Assembly: GCA_022494885.1 (NCBI GenBank) | Contig: JAGVSM010004511.1 | Span: 151,543-215,542 of the forward strand | DNA: 64,000 nucleotides | From: Micrasema longulum | Lineage: Eukaryota; Arthropoda; Insecta; Trichoptera; Brachycentridae | Reading direction: 5' to 3' | Program-made: the position numbers and the translations under genes | In this document: positions 10,325 through 21,464 of the stretch, one piece after another | Numbering within the stretch: the first letter of the stretch is position 1 | How the letters are laid out: every line of letters starts with the position of its first letter | Notes under the pieces: model-generated | What the model was told of the DNA's origin: nothing | Databases searched by the model: none | The model's input: the letters and a program-made list of their open reading frames with translations, nothing else

Positions 10325-10710
10325 ATAACGTCTCTTAAGATATGTTTAATTTACTCAATGGCTTAATTGATGTACCATCGTTACTGGCACAAGTGGCATT
10401 CAATGTTCCAATCCACCAGTGACGAAATAATTATGTGCTGTTCCTTGATCAGTACAACACAAAATATGGCTTGCATGCACCAATGTCCCGATTGTGTCGC
10501 ATTGTAAACTCGAGACAAGATTTGGACTTTTTTGGAGCAAGTTTTTCTAGATTTAAACAATCACTAAGATAGACCAGATCTTGTCTTGAGGTAGTAATTA
10601 TTATTCAATTTTTGTCCTAGCTGTAGTTTTATTTATATGTATTTTATTTCAATTGTGCCGGTATGTATTATAAATGTTTTTGATGGACCAAGTCGGTAAA
10701 TAAATAAATA
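10325..10710 (+). mobile_element. LINE-J 3' end (jockey/CR1-like), degraded
   Basis: CACCAATGTCCCGATTGTGTC and the bases after it parallel the region of 28105-28165 that encodes PMSRMCRLVNS. The 3' end is GGACCAAGTCGGTAAATAAA repeated. Several in-frame stops. The protein-level similarity to the longer copy at 27785 is clear, and nucleotide similarity is moderate. Confidence 0.6.
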
Positions 10711-12600
10711 ATACCAGCCAACGCGTCTGTCAAATCACCATACAACTAGAAGGAACAGTGGATGAAGAATACAGTTCTGCATATGTATTTGACAGAACCA
10801 GAATACTAGACAAGTGATTTGGATTGCAAAAAAATATTCGCATGAGCTTTACGTAAATGCATTCAAATGTTTAATATCCCCATGTTTATATCCCATTAAG
10901 CATGCACATTTGAATGATTTACGTGATTTTTTTTTGTTTTCACACATAAACAAAGTTTATTCGTGAATTTCAATAGACTGTACTAAATAGTTTGTTAAAA
11001 AAAACATATTTTAAACTTAAATGATTTGGAAACTTTTTTTTCATTTTTCAACAAGATAAGTTTATCTTGCAAGTTTTCGCGCCGTTTTCATCGCAGTTTT
11101 AGCGCGAAAGTGATATGTGTCATAGAAGTGGCGGGAAAGTGTTCTTAAAACCACCATCGAAGGAATTTGTGGCTCGCTGAAGTTTACCGTAGATTAACTG
11201 GGATGGTGTTAACCCGTTCCGCACCAGTATACGGCATTTTGCGTTCTCGTAAAATATATATCAATTCGTTTGAAGTCTGTAGTTTGATAAAAAAAATAGT
11301 GAAACTATACGATTTTACCATTTAAAAACACCGTTCTTTCAAAGTTTTGTTTATTTTATCTTGAATTTGAATTTTTTTAAATGAAATAAGATATGCACAT
11401 ATATATTATAAATTTGTTTTTGTTTTGGATTACATAAATTGTGAGGATTTGCGGTGACAGAGAGTTCTGATAAATAGGTATTTGAACAATGTTTTCCTGT
11501 CACTTTCTTGCAGATACCTCGCCAATTCTGTGCAAAAAAGACAACCACGTGTCTGACCTTTGATGATTCCCTGTGATGTGACGTTGGCCATCACAATAGA
11601 GTAGATATCTCTCCACCGTTCAAAACAATTTTTCCAACGTTCCTGATGCCAGTTCACTCTCGTGTGTTACAAAGCCATGACATCTGGCATCAGCGTCTTC
11701 CCATTGAGGAAGGAACACTTTCATGTAACATATACATCAAGATACTTTGCATTTTATTTAACGAATCAGTGTCTTATGCATCATTTGGTGCGGATGAGGG
11801 TTTGACGATGATGGTGAAGCATTTTAAAAAGTGTAAATAAATAAATACAAATGTTTATTTTTGCTTGAATACCTGGCTGCATAAGGGTTAGGTATCTACA
11901 TTCTTTAACGTTTTCTAAATCAGTGTTGGCAACTTTAAAATTGGCGCGATTTTTCACTGTCGAACAATGGCGGGAAATGTGACATCCCGCCAAAATTAAT
12001 CGCTGTCGAATTCTTCGATTAGTTTAAAACTGTTCCGTTTAAAACGGCGCCTTTTCCGAATTTTCGGTACGCATTCGCGCGGAAAACACCGGGGTACCTA
12101 CACACGAATTACTCAAAAAACTTTTTTTTAGTTGGAACATTTTCAAATTAAAAATCTTTTTGTAACATAAATTTTTTCCTGTTTTTTTATACTATGCAAT
12201 GAGGAAGTTCAGAGTTACTTTTATATTTTTTTTAAATTTTGTCAATAGACTATCAATAGTATATTTATTTTGTATTGCTGTATTTATTTTTAATTAAATT
12301 ATCTAACCTTTATTTAATAATTTTTACAGTATACCTATTTTTTTAAATTTTTTGTTTCAGATTTTCCACGTACTCATATTTCAAAAAATAAATCAGAATT
12401 CAACTTTCAATTTTTATGTTACATGTTTTTTTAATGTTTTTATAAATGCATCTAAACCATATATTTCATATTTTTTATATTATGTAATAAAAATGTAGCA
12501 AAAGTAAACGAAAAAAATGTTAGTAAATCAACTTTTGTAATTTAAAAAAAAATACTCTTCCTGTGACGTTACATGTATTAGTCGGAGTGTTTTGCAGATT
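10711..12600. other. Mostly unassigned DNA with one short minus-strand open frame
   Basis: The minus-strand frame 11430-11657 encodes about 75 residues (starting MNWHQERWKNCFERW) with no motif I recognise. It overlaps another open minus frame at 11351-11548, and neither has supporting splice sites or neighbours. 11745-11815 is a SINE-B 3' end on the plus strand (CTTATGCATCATTTGGTGCG, then GATGATGG). 12000-12110 is somewhat GC-richer and unexplained. No gene is called. Confidence 0.35.
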
Positions 12601-12604
12601 GGTG

Positions 12605-12785
12605 AGTTGGCTATCAGTTGCGATAGAGTGTTGACTCTATCATTGGTTGATTCTTAAAAACTTGTGACGTAGTTCAAAGTAGTTCATATCTATTATTTAT
12701 TTTCGTTCGTTTTCAAGGAACTTCTCGGTACAATGAAATGCTTTTATTTTTACCACATGTAAGAAAAATGTTTTTGCATTAAATC
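12605..12785 (+). repeat. Repeat family V, partial copy
   Basis: Shares ATCATTGG, TTCAAAGTAGT, and a TACCACATGTAAGAAAAATG-type segment (GCGTGCAAGAAAACATT in the better copies) with 34245-34545 (plus) and 40755-40930 (minus). Confidence 0.55.
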
Positions 12786-13004
12786 ACATTTATGCATTAA
12801 CAAATAACAGCAGGGATGCAGAACGTTTTATATAAGGGTTTTAATAAATATATGCAATAAAAGGTACCTCAATTAAAACAGTGAAGATTTTAAAAATTAA
12901 TAATGAAAGTCAATAAATTTACAGGTGTCATTACTAGTCATTGGCTTTTTTAAATGATCTTACTGTTATTTTAACTAATTTTATTATATTATACCCGTAC
13001 ATTT

Positions 13005-13935
13005 GATATTTTCAGATATTTCTCATTGTGTCAAAGTCTTATTGAGTGTGGTATTATTTCGTGGAGTGGGGCCAGGAAAAATGCTATTCAAGCATTAGAA
13101 ATAGCATAAAAGTGTGTTCTCAAGGCTCTACTCGGGGTCCCTATCAGGACACCTACAGCTGAGGTGTTCGAACGAGTAGGTATTCTGAACGTCAGGCAGC
13201 TGTATGCCAAGGCACTTCTTGTTCATACTCATAAACACGGTGGAAATATAATTTACAATACGAGCTAGGAAACGCGTCTTAAAAGAAAACAGCTATACTT
13301 GGCACCTAAAATGACAACATCATTTGGTCAAAGGAGTAAAATATACCTTGGACCAAGGATATATAACAATATACCATTTGCCACAAAAGCAGATAAAAAT
13401 CTTGAGCAATTTAAACTATTTTAAAAAAATGGCTACTTGATTTGGGTCCCGAGAACTGTCTCGAGATGGTCACCCCACCAAAGCGGTAAACTTGTTAATT
13501 TATAATTATTTTTGCTTTTCGTGTTTTGTATTTGTATCCACACAGTTTATCTATGATTATATGTCATATACTCGTATATTTGGCATTTGCACGGATGTTA
13601 GGCCACCGGGAGTTGACAGCTGACAGTGGCTAGTTACTTGACCTAATGTCTGCGCAGTAGTTAAATGTGTGAGCTGTTCTAATAATATAATGTTGTTTTC
13701 TTTTTCTTTCTTTCTTAATTTATTTTTTCTCTCTTACTATTATATATGTTTATAAATCGGTCTGGATTCAAATGTGAATGTGTAATATTTTATATGTATT
13801 TTATACATATTTTTTAGACACTATAAGTATAATATATCAAATCATGTAAATGAATGCCTCGACATGGGTTGTGCCCAGTAAGGTATTCATATTTAAAAAA
13901 AATAAAAATATTTAAAACGTGAAATAATAAATAAA
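13005..13935 (+). mobile_element. LINE-L C-terminal ORF remnant and 3' UTR
   Basis: The frame reads IISWSGARKNAIQALEIA, then a stop, then CVLKALLGVPIRTPTAEVF and ILNVRQLYAKALLVHTHKH. This is the typical region after the palm/thumb of non-LTR reverse transcriptases (CR1/jockey/L2-like), where a query phrase such as 'YGIISWGG' precedes 'LQKR'. Several in-frame stops make it dead. The 3' UTR ends near TGCCTCGACATGGGTTGTGC and an AATAAATAAATAAAT tail. A similar end (CCTCGACACGGGTAACCCC) is at about 32469. Confidence 0.65.
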
Positions 13936-13947
13936 TAAATATTTTTT

Positions 13948-14075
13948 TAAAAACTTATGACCCGTCATTTGCTGGTGGCCACTTTACGCACTGTGTAACA
14001 TTCGCTGTTCGGCCATGTTTTTAAAATCCACATTTTATCATCTCTTTCATCTGTTGACTTTTGTTAAGCACTGAA
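13948..14075 (+). repeat. Family P repeat, sense
   Basis: AACTTATGACCCGTCATTTG, then GCCACTTTACGCACTGTG, then CTCTTTCATCTGTTGAC. A short deletion removes the TTTAAG spacer. Confidence 0.7.
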
Positions 14076-14299
14076 CTTTTCGTAAAACTGTTAATGTGAA
14101 AAATGTACAATTTTTTTTCAAAAAACATTCGTTTAAGATTCTGGTTCTATTCCACAAACGTAACTGTCTTCCTTATCCACTCGGACAGTCAGGCGAATAT
14201 AATAATGATTATGCTTTAATTAAACAATATAAATTTTACGAGTATCTTATTTTTAATTTAACGTGTATATTACAACGCGGTATAATCAACAATGTGTTA

Positions 14300-14520
14300 T
14301 AATCAGTAATATTTTGAGTTGGTTCAAATGTGTGTAGACAAGGACTTGATTTTACTTCATTCTTATTAAGAAGGGAATATGGAAGTTTAGTCATTTACAG
14401 GACATAATACGTCATATGCATGACCTGTCATTGGCTGGTCAAAGCGTGCACTTTACACGCTGCTTAGCATTTACATTTCTGCCGATGTTTAAACATACTT
14501 GTACATATTTCTTCGTGCAA
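14300..14520 (+). repeat. Family P repeat, sense
   Basis: Starts TAATATTTTGAGTTGGTTC, continues GTAGACAAGGACTTGATT, GGGAATATGGAAGTTTAG, TGACCTGTCATTGGCTGG and a diverged GTTTAAACATACTTG segment. The block between GGAGTCATT and the GAAGGGAATATG part is deleted. Confidence 0.7.
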
Positions 14521-15164
14521 AGCGGCCGCTTGAACCAGCCAACCTCCATTGATCAAAAAAGATTTTTGTCCGATATTATTATTACTAATATTGAGAAAGA
14601 TACATAGGACATTGTACTTAACCATAAGAAATTATGTACAAATTTGATGTATAAAATTAAATGAATATAGAAAATAAAAAGTGCAGTCAGGAATACAATA
14701 TATTTAAGAAAGAAGTGAGAAGTTACGTTTATAATTCTTCTTTGTGTAGCACTGATTAAAAACACCGTTAATAATTTATGTTTTTAATAATTTTAATGTT
14801 TTCCTAAAAATATTAATAATTAAAAAAAAAAAAAAAAAACTCTTGTAGACATTACTCCCCATTATGTACACAAGAATTGTTTTTTTTTATTTTACGTAAT
14901 GGGAAACGTTTATGTAAATATATGTATTTAATTAATATAAAATTGTATTTAGTAGTCATATTGTATACATATTTTTGTTGTCTGAATTTTTATTAAAAAA
15001 ATAAAAATATTTTTGTTATGTACACATTACATTAAGATTATTTTCGCTAAATAAATGTGTGTTTTTTTTTCTTAAAATGCCTAATAAAGATTATAATTAT
15101 TATTAATATCTCTCTTGTAATGTGACAATGTGATTAAGTTCTTTTAAATGACACGATTTACTAA

Positions 15165-15545
15165 CAGCAATCAAAACCATTTCATCTTTCTTGCGAATTC
15201 TTTCGGGGCGATTTATGGGGAGGCAACGATCAGGTTCCCCCTCCCTAATTTCTGTCTTGCCCCCTCCCAGAGCCCCCTCCACCCTTCTCGGACCGGGGGG
15301 CCAATTAAAAATGGCGGCGCGGACAGCGATGGGCGTCAAGACGAAGAAAAAAGGGGTTTCGGGGGGACGGCACGAGGAGAGTAAAATGGAAGGGGAAAGG
15401 AGAAGAGAGAAGTACTTTGGGTTTTTCTGACTTTGATAAAACTGCTTGGGGGAACTTCCGTTGTCTGCCTGGAGTATTTTTAAATTTCGAGCGGAGCGTT
15501 TGAAAATGGAACGAACAGTTCCGATGACGGGATTGGAGGAACATT
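15165..15545 (+). promoter_or_regulatory. CpG-dense, promoter-like island
   Basis: A sharp GC- and CpG-rich block in AT-rich DNA. It holds AAAATGGCGGCGCGG (a YY1-like core), a CCAAT motif just upstream (GGCCAATTAAAAATGG), and open frames on both strands of about 80 codons with basic, low-complexity composition. The plus frame from about 15311 encodes a Lys/Arg/Gly-rich peptide of unknown kind. Could be an alternative promoter, a first exon or a conserved enhancer. No splice donor was firmly assigned. The promoter reading is inference from composition only. Confidence 0.35.
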
Positions 15546-15679
15546 TTTGAATGTTAATATAATTTTAATTAATGGAATTGGGTTGAATTTTCTTATTTTA
15601 AGGGAATATCGTTGGGTCAATTTCAAAATTGGGAATCTACACTTTTCAGTTTTTTTTTACCACATATTTTTTTTTTATT

Positions 15680-15803
15680 TCATCATCATCACTCCCTTTC
15701 GGCACCTATTAGTGCATAAGAGAGTACATTAGTAGAGCGTATCTTGATATATTTTTTGTAAAATTAAGGTAAGATGGGCAGGCTTACGCTTCAGGTGGAC
15801 TAG
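15680..15803 (-). mobile_element. SINE-B 3' part, antisense
   Basis: Antisense of the SINE-B tail: CATCATCATCACTCCCTTTC, GGCACCTATTAGTGCATAAG and GGCTTACGCTTCAGG. Truncated before the tRNA-like head. Confidence 0.65.
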
Positions 15804-15807
15804 CTTT

Positions 15808-15915
15808 CATATTTCCTTCTCTTAAATGTTCCCTATTTCTGTTGTGACAAATCATTCTTAAAAACTCCCCAGAGGGTGAAATCCACAAACAATTAGACAA
15901 ACTCGAAATATTGTT
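15808..15915 (-). repeat. Family P repeat, antisense
   Basis: CATATTTCCTTCTCTTAAATG, TTCTGTTGTGACAAAT, ACTCCCCAGAGGGTGAAATC and TAGACAAACTCGAAATATTG, in antisense order. Confidence 0.7.
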
Positions 15916-16099
15916 AAAAAAAAATTTTTAATTTGAATTTTATTTTGAATCTTGAGTTAGGACACACAAACATATTTTTATGTGTTCTCTAATAATAACA
16001 ATGTACAAGTATTTCATTTATAAGTTTCCTAACACATATTTCTTAACCTCGTGTTTGAATATCGATATTTTAATTGCTTCAATTTTTATTAATTTATTG

Positions 16100-16266
16100 A
16101 TTTTTCATCTAATAGTGCATAGGGTACTGCATTGGTTCATCAACCACAGAGAATCTTGATTATAAAGTATTGTGGTTTAAAAACGGTTTTTTTTAATAAA
16201 TATTTATGAATCAGATCCGGGACCTCTTGCATGGTAAGCAAACGTGCTGACCATTTGAACTCCAGG
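16100..16266 (-). mobile_element. SINE-B copy, antisense, degenerate
   Basis: CATCTAATAGTGCATAGGG, GTACTGCATTGGTTCATCAA and CAGATCCGGGACCTCTTGCA, then ATGGTAAGCAAACGTGCTGA. Box-B complement is diverged. Follows the same block order as 37797-38054. Confidence 0.65.
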
Positions 16267-16919
16267 AAGACATTTGATTAAGGTTAATTCAAACTTCTAG
16301 GAACTCAAAATAATGTATACTACGCCGGTATTAAAATGTATAATGGGTTATAGACGATGTATATATTAATATTTTTAGATTATTAATAAATGTTGGTAAA
16401 TAGTTGGATACCACTTATTGACTTTTCTATGTCTACCGGTTTCGTCAGGACACTGATGACTCTAACATGCATATCCCACTATACGCCTTATCCATAACAG
16501 TTGTTGCACAAAAATATAAGACAAAAGTTATGGTGGGCACGTACTATGAGAAGCTAACACCGAAGTGCACTGATTATAACATCAGCACTAAATTAATTCA
16601 ATTTAAATAGATTTATCATGTTTATAATCCAGGAAGAAATTACGGGTATGCATTTGTATGAAAAAAAGCAAGTCGGCATTAACTCTTAAACCACAAAATC
16701 TTAAGTGTTCATTTTCTAGATACAAGATTTTTGCTTTAAACCGACGATATCGAGTTTAAAAGTTTTTTCCAATTTCCAAACTTACGAAGACATCCTAGAT
16801 TGTTATTGTTCATGATTTAAAAATAATACTCATTCAAAATTGCTCCCAAATTAAATTAATTTAATTATATATTTTATACTTATATTATTTATTTTTTTAA
16901 TATCCTAGCACAGACAAAG

Positions 16920-17408
16920 AAGTTATAGGGCAAATGGACGTGGGTTTTATAAAAGGTGAAATTCTTTGTTTGATATAAGACGAGAAAAATATGTTGAAAG
17001 GAGAGTGAATGCGTGCAACAAAATAAACGGTGTACTAAGCACAGTAATTGCTACTACAAAAATATGTCAATCGAAGCTAAATTGGCAGTGCACAACGGAT
17101 TTTTAGTCCCAACATTTATGTATGAAAGTGAAACATGGAACTGGCCGAGGAAAGATGAAAGCCAAGTGAACGCGGTCGAAGTGCGATCTCTTAGACGAAT
17201 TTGTGGGAAATCAATGTATGTCAGGATTCCGAATGATGCAATTAGGCGAGAGTATAAATCTAAGGCAGGTATAAATGATAAAATTAAGAAAGGGTCTCTG
17301 AGATGGTTTGATAATGTAGAAAGAATGGTAAAACAAGTATATATGGCGAATATGAACGGTAATGTAAGACGAGGACGACCAAGGAAGACGTGGTATGATC
17401 AGATAGAC
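16920..17408 (+). mobile_element. LINE-T copy 1, ORF C-terminus (5' truncated)
   Basis: The open frame encodes AKLAVHNGFLVPTFMYESE, TWNWPRKDESQVNAVEVRSL, IKKGSLRWFDNVERM and RRGRPRKTWYDQI. This is the region after the RT palm of an RTE-like endonuclease-reverse transcriptase ('LRWFGHVERM...GRPRKTW'). It is colinear with the better copy at 28722-29829. It ends abruptly at the insertion of 17409-17722. About 150 residues remain. Confidence 0.85.
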
Positions 17409-17722
17409 CGTCTTTTCTTATTTGTTTATTTTTCCATACATATATTATTAACATAAACATATAATTACAAATATACACTTTAGAAAAATACATCTTAAAG
17501 TTAAGCCGTAACATGAATTGGAAAAAATGCCCACAAAGACTTCAGCGTCTGAGTGTGGGCCATTCCTGTATAATTATTAAAATGTTTATAGCATATACTC
17601 GTATATATGGTATGACATGACCATGAAAAGAAAAGAACAGAAAAATATAAAAAAACAAATTATCATAAGCTGATATTACGAAAACATGATTTATTTTCAG
17701 TATACATTTATTTTTCATTTTT
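17409..17722 (-). mobile_element. Insertion splitting LINE-T copy 1; probable antisense LINE tail
   Basis: Separates two parts of LINE-T that are contiguous in the copies at 22.4 kb and 29.7 kb. It begins TCTTATTTGTTTATTTTTCC, the complement of an A-rich AATAAACAAATAAG tail. Contains an imperfect hairpin at about 17529-17563 (GCCCACAAAGAC and GTCTGAGTGTGGGC). No coding frame. Confidence 0.6.
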
Positions 17723-17890
17723 TAATATCTCAAGTCTGGTCATGTCAAAAGCAGGCAGAACCGAAGGAGGTGTATGACAAGATGTATGAATGTGGAAGAA
17801 ACTGAGAACGTATGCCAGTATAGATGTGTGTGGCGGTCCATTCTCTCTGCCTACCTCTGGCGTGATGAAATGGCGTGATGGTAGTAGAAG
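17723..17890 (+). mobile_element. LINE-T copy 1, 3' end
   Basis: Resumes with GGTCATGTCAAAAGCAGGC, AAGATGTATGAATGTGGAAG, TCTGTATGCC-like and CCATTCTCTCTGCCTACC, ending near GGCGTGATGG. Parallel to 29740-29829 plus 30074-30130. No (TTG)n tail remains here. Confidence 0.8.
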
Positions 17891-17894
17891 TACT

Positions 17895-18500
17895 GTATGG
17901 AAATTAATAAGTTCAAAGGATTAAATTAAAAATATATATAAATATATTTTTACGTTGGGGGACTTATTTCCAAATTAAAATTTATATATTAAAATGTCAA
18001 AATACACAATATATGCACTTTGGCTAGATGTGGGTAGGATACGTATAAGTTGATCTTTAACACCAAAGTGACTGAATCTTTTAAAATAATTGTAAAAAAC
18101 GATTGTACCAATAAAATAATCCAAAAATATGGTTATTGAAAAAAAAATACAGCAAAAAAGTTGATGACATTTAAAATAGTATTGGTTATGACATGCAGTG
18201 ACATTACCTTGAAAGGAAGTATCTTTGTTTGTCGTTAGATATCCTTGACATGGGAATCCCGTTTTAAAACGATGTCTACAGTTTACAAGTTTTGAAGTCA
18301 CGTTTAATGTAAAATTACTCAACCTTCAATTAAAGCCTCGGTTTTGAAAGTAAAAACGTTGTTCCTATTTCGAAATGCAAGTCATTAAAGGACATGCCAA
18401 GACAACCCCTTCCTTAAGTCTTTGATATTTACAGATACATTAGCGGGAAACTGTTAGGGGTGTGTTTTAAATACACCACCCTTAAAGTACTCATTATGAG
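17895..18500. other. No gene recognised
   Basis: AT-rich. The 115-codon minus-strand open frame at 17975-18322 has hydrophobic low-complexity composition, no motif and no splice context. I do not call it a gene. Confidence 0.4.
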
Positions 18501-18504
18501 CTCC

Positions 18505-18610
18505 CTCTTTATTCATTTATTTATATTTATTTATTTTGTTTGTTTACGCCCAACGGGCATTTCTATATCAGGCAAATATGGTTGGTACATAATTGTTGGT
18601 CTCGGAGTGT
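18505..18610 (-). mobile_element. Antisense LINE 3' tail
   Basis: TTTATTTATATTTATTTATT followed by GTTTACGCCCAACGGGCATT is the complement of a LINE end (GCCCGTTGGGCGTAAAC, then AATAAATAAA). Only the tail region is present. Confidence 0.5.
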
Positions 18611-18906
18611 TCATCCGGTATATTAATTTATTATCTCCATGGAAAACGCAATGTTAACGATTATTCTTTTCTGACTTAAGTTATTTTAATTATTTATTTT
18701 TTGTCACATTTAATGTTTTACATGATTTATTAAAACTCAATTGGTCTCACTTTTATTTATATATTCGATTGTTACATATTTACACATTCATTTAATTATT
18801 TGTAAAAAAGGTTGATTGAGTAGTAAAAGTATATCCATATTGTTGTTTTTGCTGGTGAGTTATCTAAACTGCTTAACTAGGGATAGTTTTTAAGACAGTA
18901 AATAAT

Positions 18907-19340
18907 ATTAACATATTACAACAGATGAAGAACATTTAAGAGAAGGTAATATAGAAGTCTAGGCATCTACAGGGCTTATGACCTGTCAATGGCTGGTTTA
19001 AGTGGCCACTTTACACACTGTGTAACATTCACCATTCTGCCCATATTTGAACATCTATATTCCTTCAATTCTTTCATCTGTTGATGTTTGTGAAGTTAAA
19101 GATTTGAAACCTTTATTTATGCGGGTGAGATTCATCTAATTGAATTATTTCACCTACATACTAGGCAACGCCTGAAAATGTTATTTTTTCAATTTCTATA
19201 CTTCTTCATGGACCAGGTGGATTTATCAACAATATTTTGAGTTTGTCCAAATTTTTCTTGACAAAAACTGGATTCAACTCCCTGGGGAGCTGTTTATATT
19301 AACATATTACAACAGAGATGAAAAACATTTAAGATAACTT
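18907..19340 (+). repeat. Family P, most complete copy (slightly more than one unit)
   Basis: Sense order: AACATATTACAACAGATGAAG, AGAGAAGGTAATATAGAAGTC, TGACCTGTCAATGGCTGG, GTGGCCACTTTACACACTG, CTTTCATCTGTTGATG, GAAACCTTTATTTATGCGGG, ACTAGGCAACGCCTGAAAA, CATGGACCAGGTGGATTTA, TTTTGAGTTTGTCCAAATT, GGATTCAACTCCCTGGGG. It then starts again with ATTAACATATTACAACAGAG at about 19303. This gives a unit of about 396 bp joined head to tail. No ORF and no tRNA-like boxes. Confidence 0.8.
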
Positions 19341-19344
19341 TTTT

Positions 19345-19407
19345 GAAGATCTCTTTTTGTTCCACTTTTTGAAGATCTCTTTTTGTTCCACTTTTTGAAG
19401 ATCTCTT
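19345..19407. repeat. Tandem repeat, 26-bp unit, 2.4 copies
   Basis: The unit starting GAAGATCTCTTTTTGTTCC is repeated at 19345, 19371 and (partly) 19397, immediately after the family P copy. Confidence 0.85.
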
Positions 19408-19514
19408 CAAATAATACCTTAATTAATCTATTACATTTGTGCTTATATAAATTTTATATTTGAAGTACTAATTTTGTGGTTATTCATTATAATAAAATAA
19501 ATAAAGAAACTTTG

Positions 19515-19671
19515 TTTTTAACCACATTTTTTTTTCACCGACCGGTTTCAAAGCAAACAAGCTAAAATAAAATAGGAAAGAATTCATAAACTACGGAAAC
19601 CTCGCCGAAGAAGCTTGTTTGTTTTGAAACCGGTCGGTGGAAAAAAAACATTGGTTAAAAATTATTTATTT
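19515..19671. repeat. Hairpin element with ACCGGTTTC arms (Penelope-like motif)
   Basis: The left arm contains CACCGACCGGTTTCAAAGC and AAACAAGCT. The right arm is its inverted match, AGCTTGTTTG then GAAACCGGTCGGTGG, extending into ACATTGGTTAAAAA. Arms of about 48 bp enclose about 48 bp. 'GAAGA...GAAACCGGT' sequences are typical of the terminal regions of Penelope-like elements, and related pieces lie at 33833-33940, 34990-35100 and 52616-52775. Confidence 0.6.
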
Positions 19672-20109
19672 ATTTTATTTGATTTTTTTCTAATTTGCCG
19701 TCCTTATTACCGTATTTAGCTTACGTATTATTTATTTTTATAATCATACATTTTTTTTTTCAAATAACGTGTATGAAAACTGTTCAAATTTTTCGTTAGT
19801 AAATAAATAAAATAATCAATCAAAATAAATAATAAATACAGAGTGGGATGAAAAAGAATCGGCATGGCTTAGCTCGAAATCTAATACATTGTAAATAATA
19901 ATTAATAAATATAAATTATAATCACAATAAATCATGATTACTAATAGTATTTAAAAACACGTTGAACATTTTGTACGACAAAATAATAAAGTAATAAAAA
20001 TATAGATTCTGTAAATGTAATTCTTTTTTTCTTTAATCTTATTTATCTACACTTATGTAGATAAGCTAAATAAGTACACCGCATGCATGGGTTTAAAAAT
20101 TAAATAACA

Positions 20110-20430
20110 ACTACTATGACAACTGCTTTTCTTAACATTTGGCTTACCAACAGACGGCTGAGTGCAATGCATAGCATGATAAATAATAAATAAATAAATA
20201 AAAATAGCAGTTTTGAAATATTTTCCATATTTACACCGGCGAAATTTAAATATGTGATTGCGCAGCAGGATTATTCGACGCGAAACGTAAATATTTTGAC
20301 ATTTAATATTAGGTGTTCACGAATGTTCTATTGTGATCGCAAATACGATAAACAACCATGGTGAGAAATTGTTATCACGTCGCTTATTAGCACGTCGATA
20401 GTTATTTCTGATTGAGCTACAGAAGTCAAA
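20110..20430 (+). mobile_element. MITE family X, copy 1 (one end)
   Basis: Shares, in inverted orientation, a long segment with 45040-45330: GTGATTGCGCAGCAGGATTA, AAACGTAAATATTTTGACAT, GATAAACAACCATGGTGAG and the terminal GATAGTTATTTCTGATTGA. A short internal duplication (CACGTCGCTTATTAGCACGTC) sits before the end. Left end not found. Confidence 0.65.
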
Positions 20431-20779
20431 CTAAAGGATGGGTCATGGGGTCTACCACAAACTCTGAATTCGGGCAAAGAAATTCAGGTTTCTAGGCCCC
20501 AAAAGATCTCATATGTTACCCGAACATTACACAACCATGACCCGAATTCAATGAAATAAATTTGTAAAAAATGGTTACTGGATTAAGGTAGAGAAAAATC
20601 GGTAAACTTACTAAAAATCATTTTAAAATAATAAATGCTAAATTAATTATTAAAGTAATTTTAATGAAACCCTCAACATTAAATACGGAAAGTCTATTTA
20701 AAATATTTAACGTTCATACAGTCGACACTCTTTAAAAAATAATTTATATTATACAAATATATAAAAAAGAAAAAAAAGA

Positions 20780-21110
20780 ATTTGAGATGAATAAGTCACT
20801 CAGATACCAACATAATATTTAAATTCATAAATTCCACACAAGTCATGGTCAAAATAGCTTTGTCTTCAAAGGTGTAAAAAAATTATAATAATCTTCCAAT
20901 GAACTAAAAACTATTAAAAATAATATATCAATAAATAAATTTAAGAAATTTTTTGAACACGTTTAAAAACTACATTAAATTTTAATTAGTATGAATGTAT
21001 TATTGTTTTATGTTTTTTCTTTATATATTCTATGTTTGTATTTTTTTCTCATGTACTCGTATTTAAAATTATATAAAATCTTATAATAAACAATAAACAA
21101 CTACAACAGC
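20780..21110 (+). mobile_element. LINE-S C-terminus and 3' end
   Basis: With gaps, the frame gives FHTSHGQNSFVFKGVKKL, then a position equivalent to 'NLP', then ELKTIKNNISINKFKKFFEH. This is the standard C-terminal layout of CR1/jockey-type LINE ORF2. Ends with AATAAACAATAAACAAC. Dead fragment. Confidence 0.55.
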
Positions 21111-21431
21111 GTAAGTCACTCTCCAAGCACAAAAGTTTTTTTTTTTTTGGAGAGTTACAGTGATAACATTTACTAGATGTGTAAAAGTAGATATGTATAG
21201 AATTTTTAAAAAAACGTGCACCTTTTATGAAATTTATTAATAAAATAAAAAAATAACCGTATAATAAATTAATTAGTAGGTAGTCGTGTTATTGTTAATT
21301 TTTGCATAAAAATGTCTGCCTTAAAACAAGTTGTACCTAGTAAGGCAGACTAGACATAATTCCGAAAAATCTATTACCTAAGTATATATGTAGTTGATAA
21401 AGAAATTGTATTTTTTTTGTAAATAAACCAT

Positions 21432-21432
21432 G

Positions 21433-21463
<31 letters not shown>
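21432..21463. repeat. (ATT)n microsatellite
   Basis: About ten perfect ATT units follow AAATAAACCATG, probably the tail of a small retroposon whose body (21300-21430) I cannot assign. Confidence 0.85.

Positions 21464-21464
<1 letters not shown>

Noticed and set aside
17975..18322. 115-codon minus-strand frame
   Set aside because: Phe/Ile/Tyr-rich translation typical of AT-rich non-coding DNA; no motif and no supporting signals.
21432..21463. CRISPR-like or regulatory array
   Set aside because: Simple (ATT)n microsatellite.
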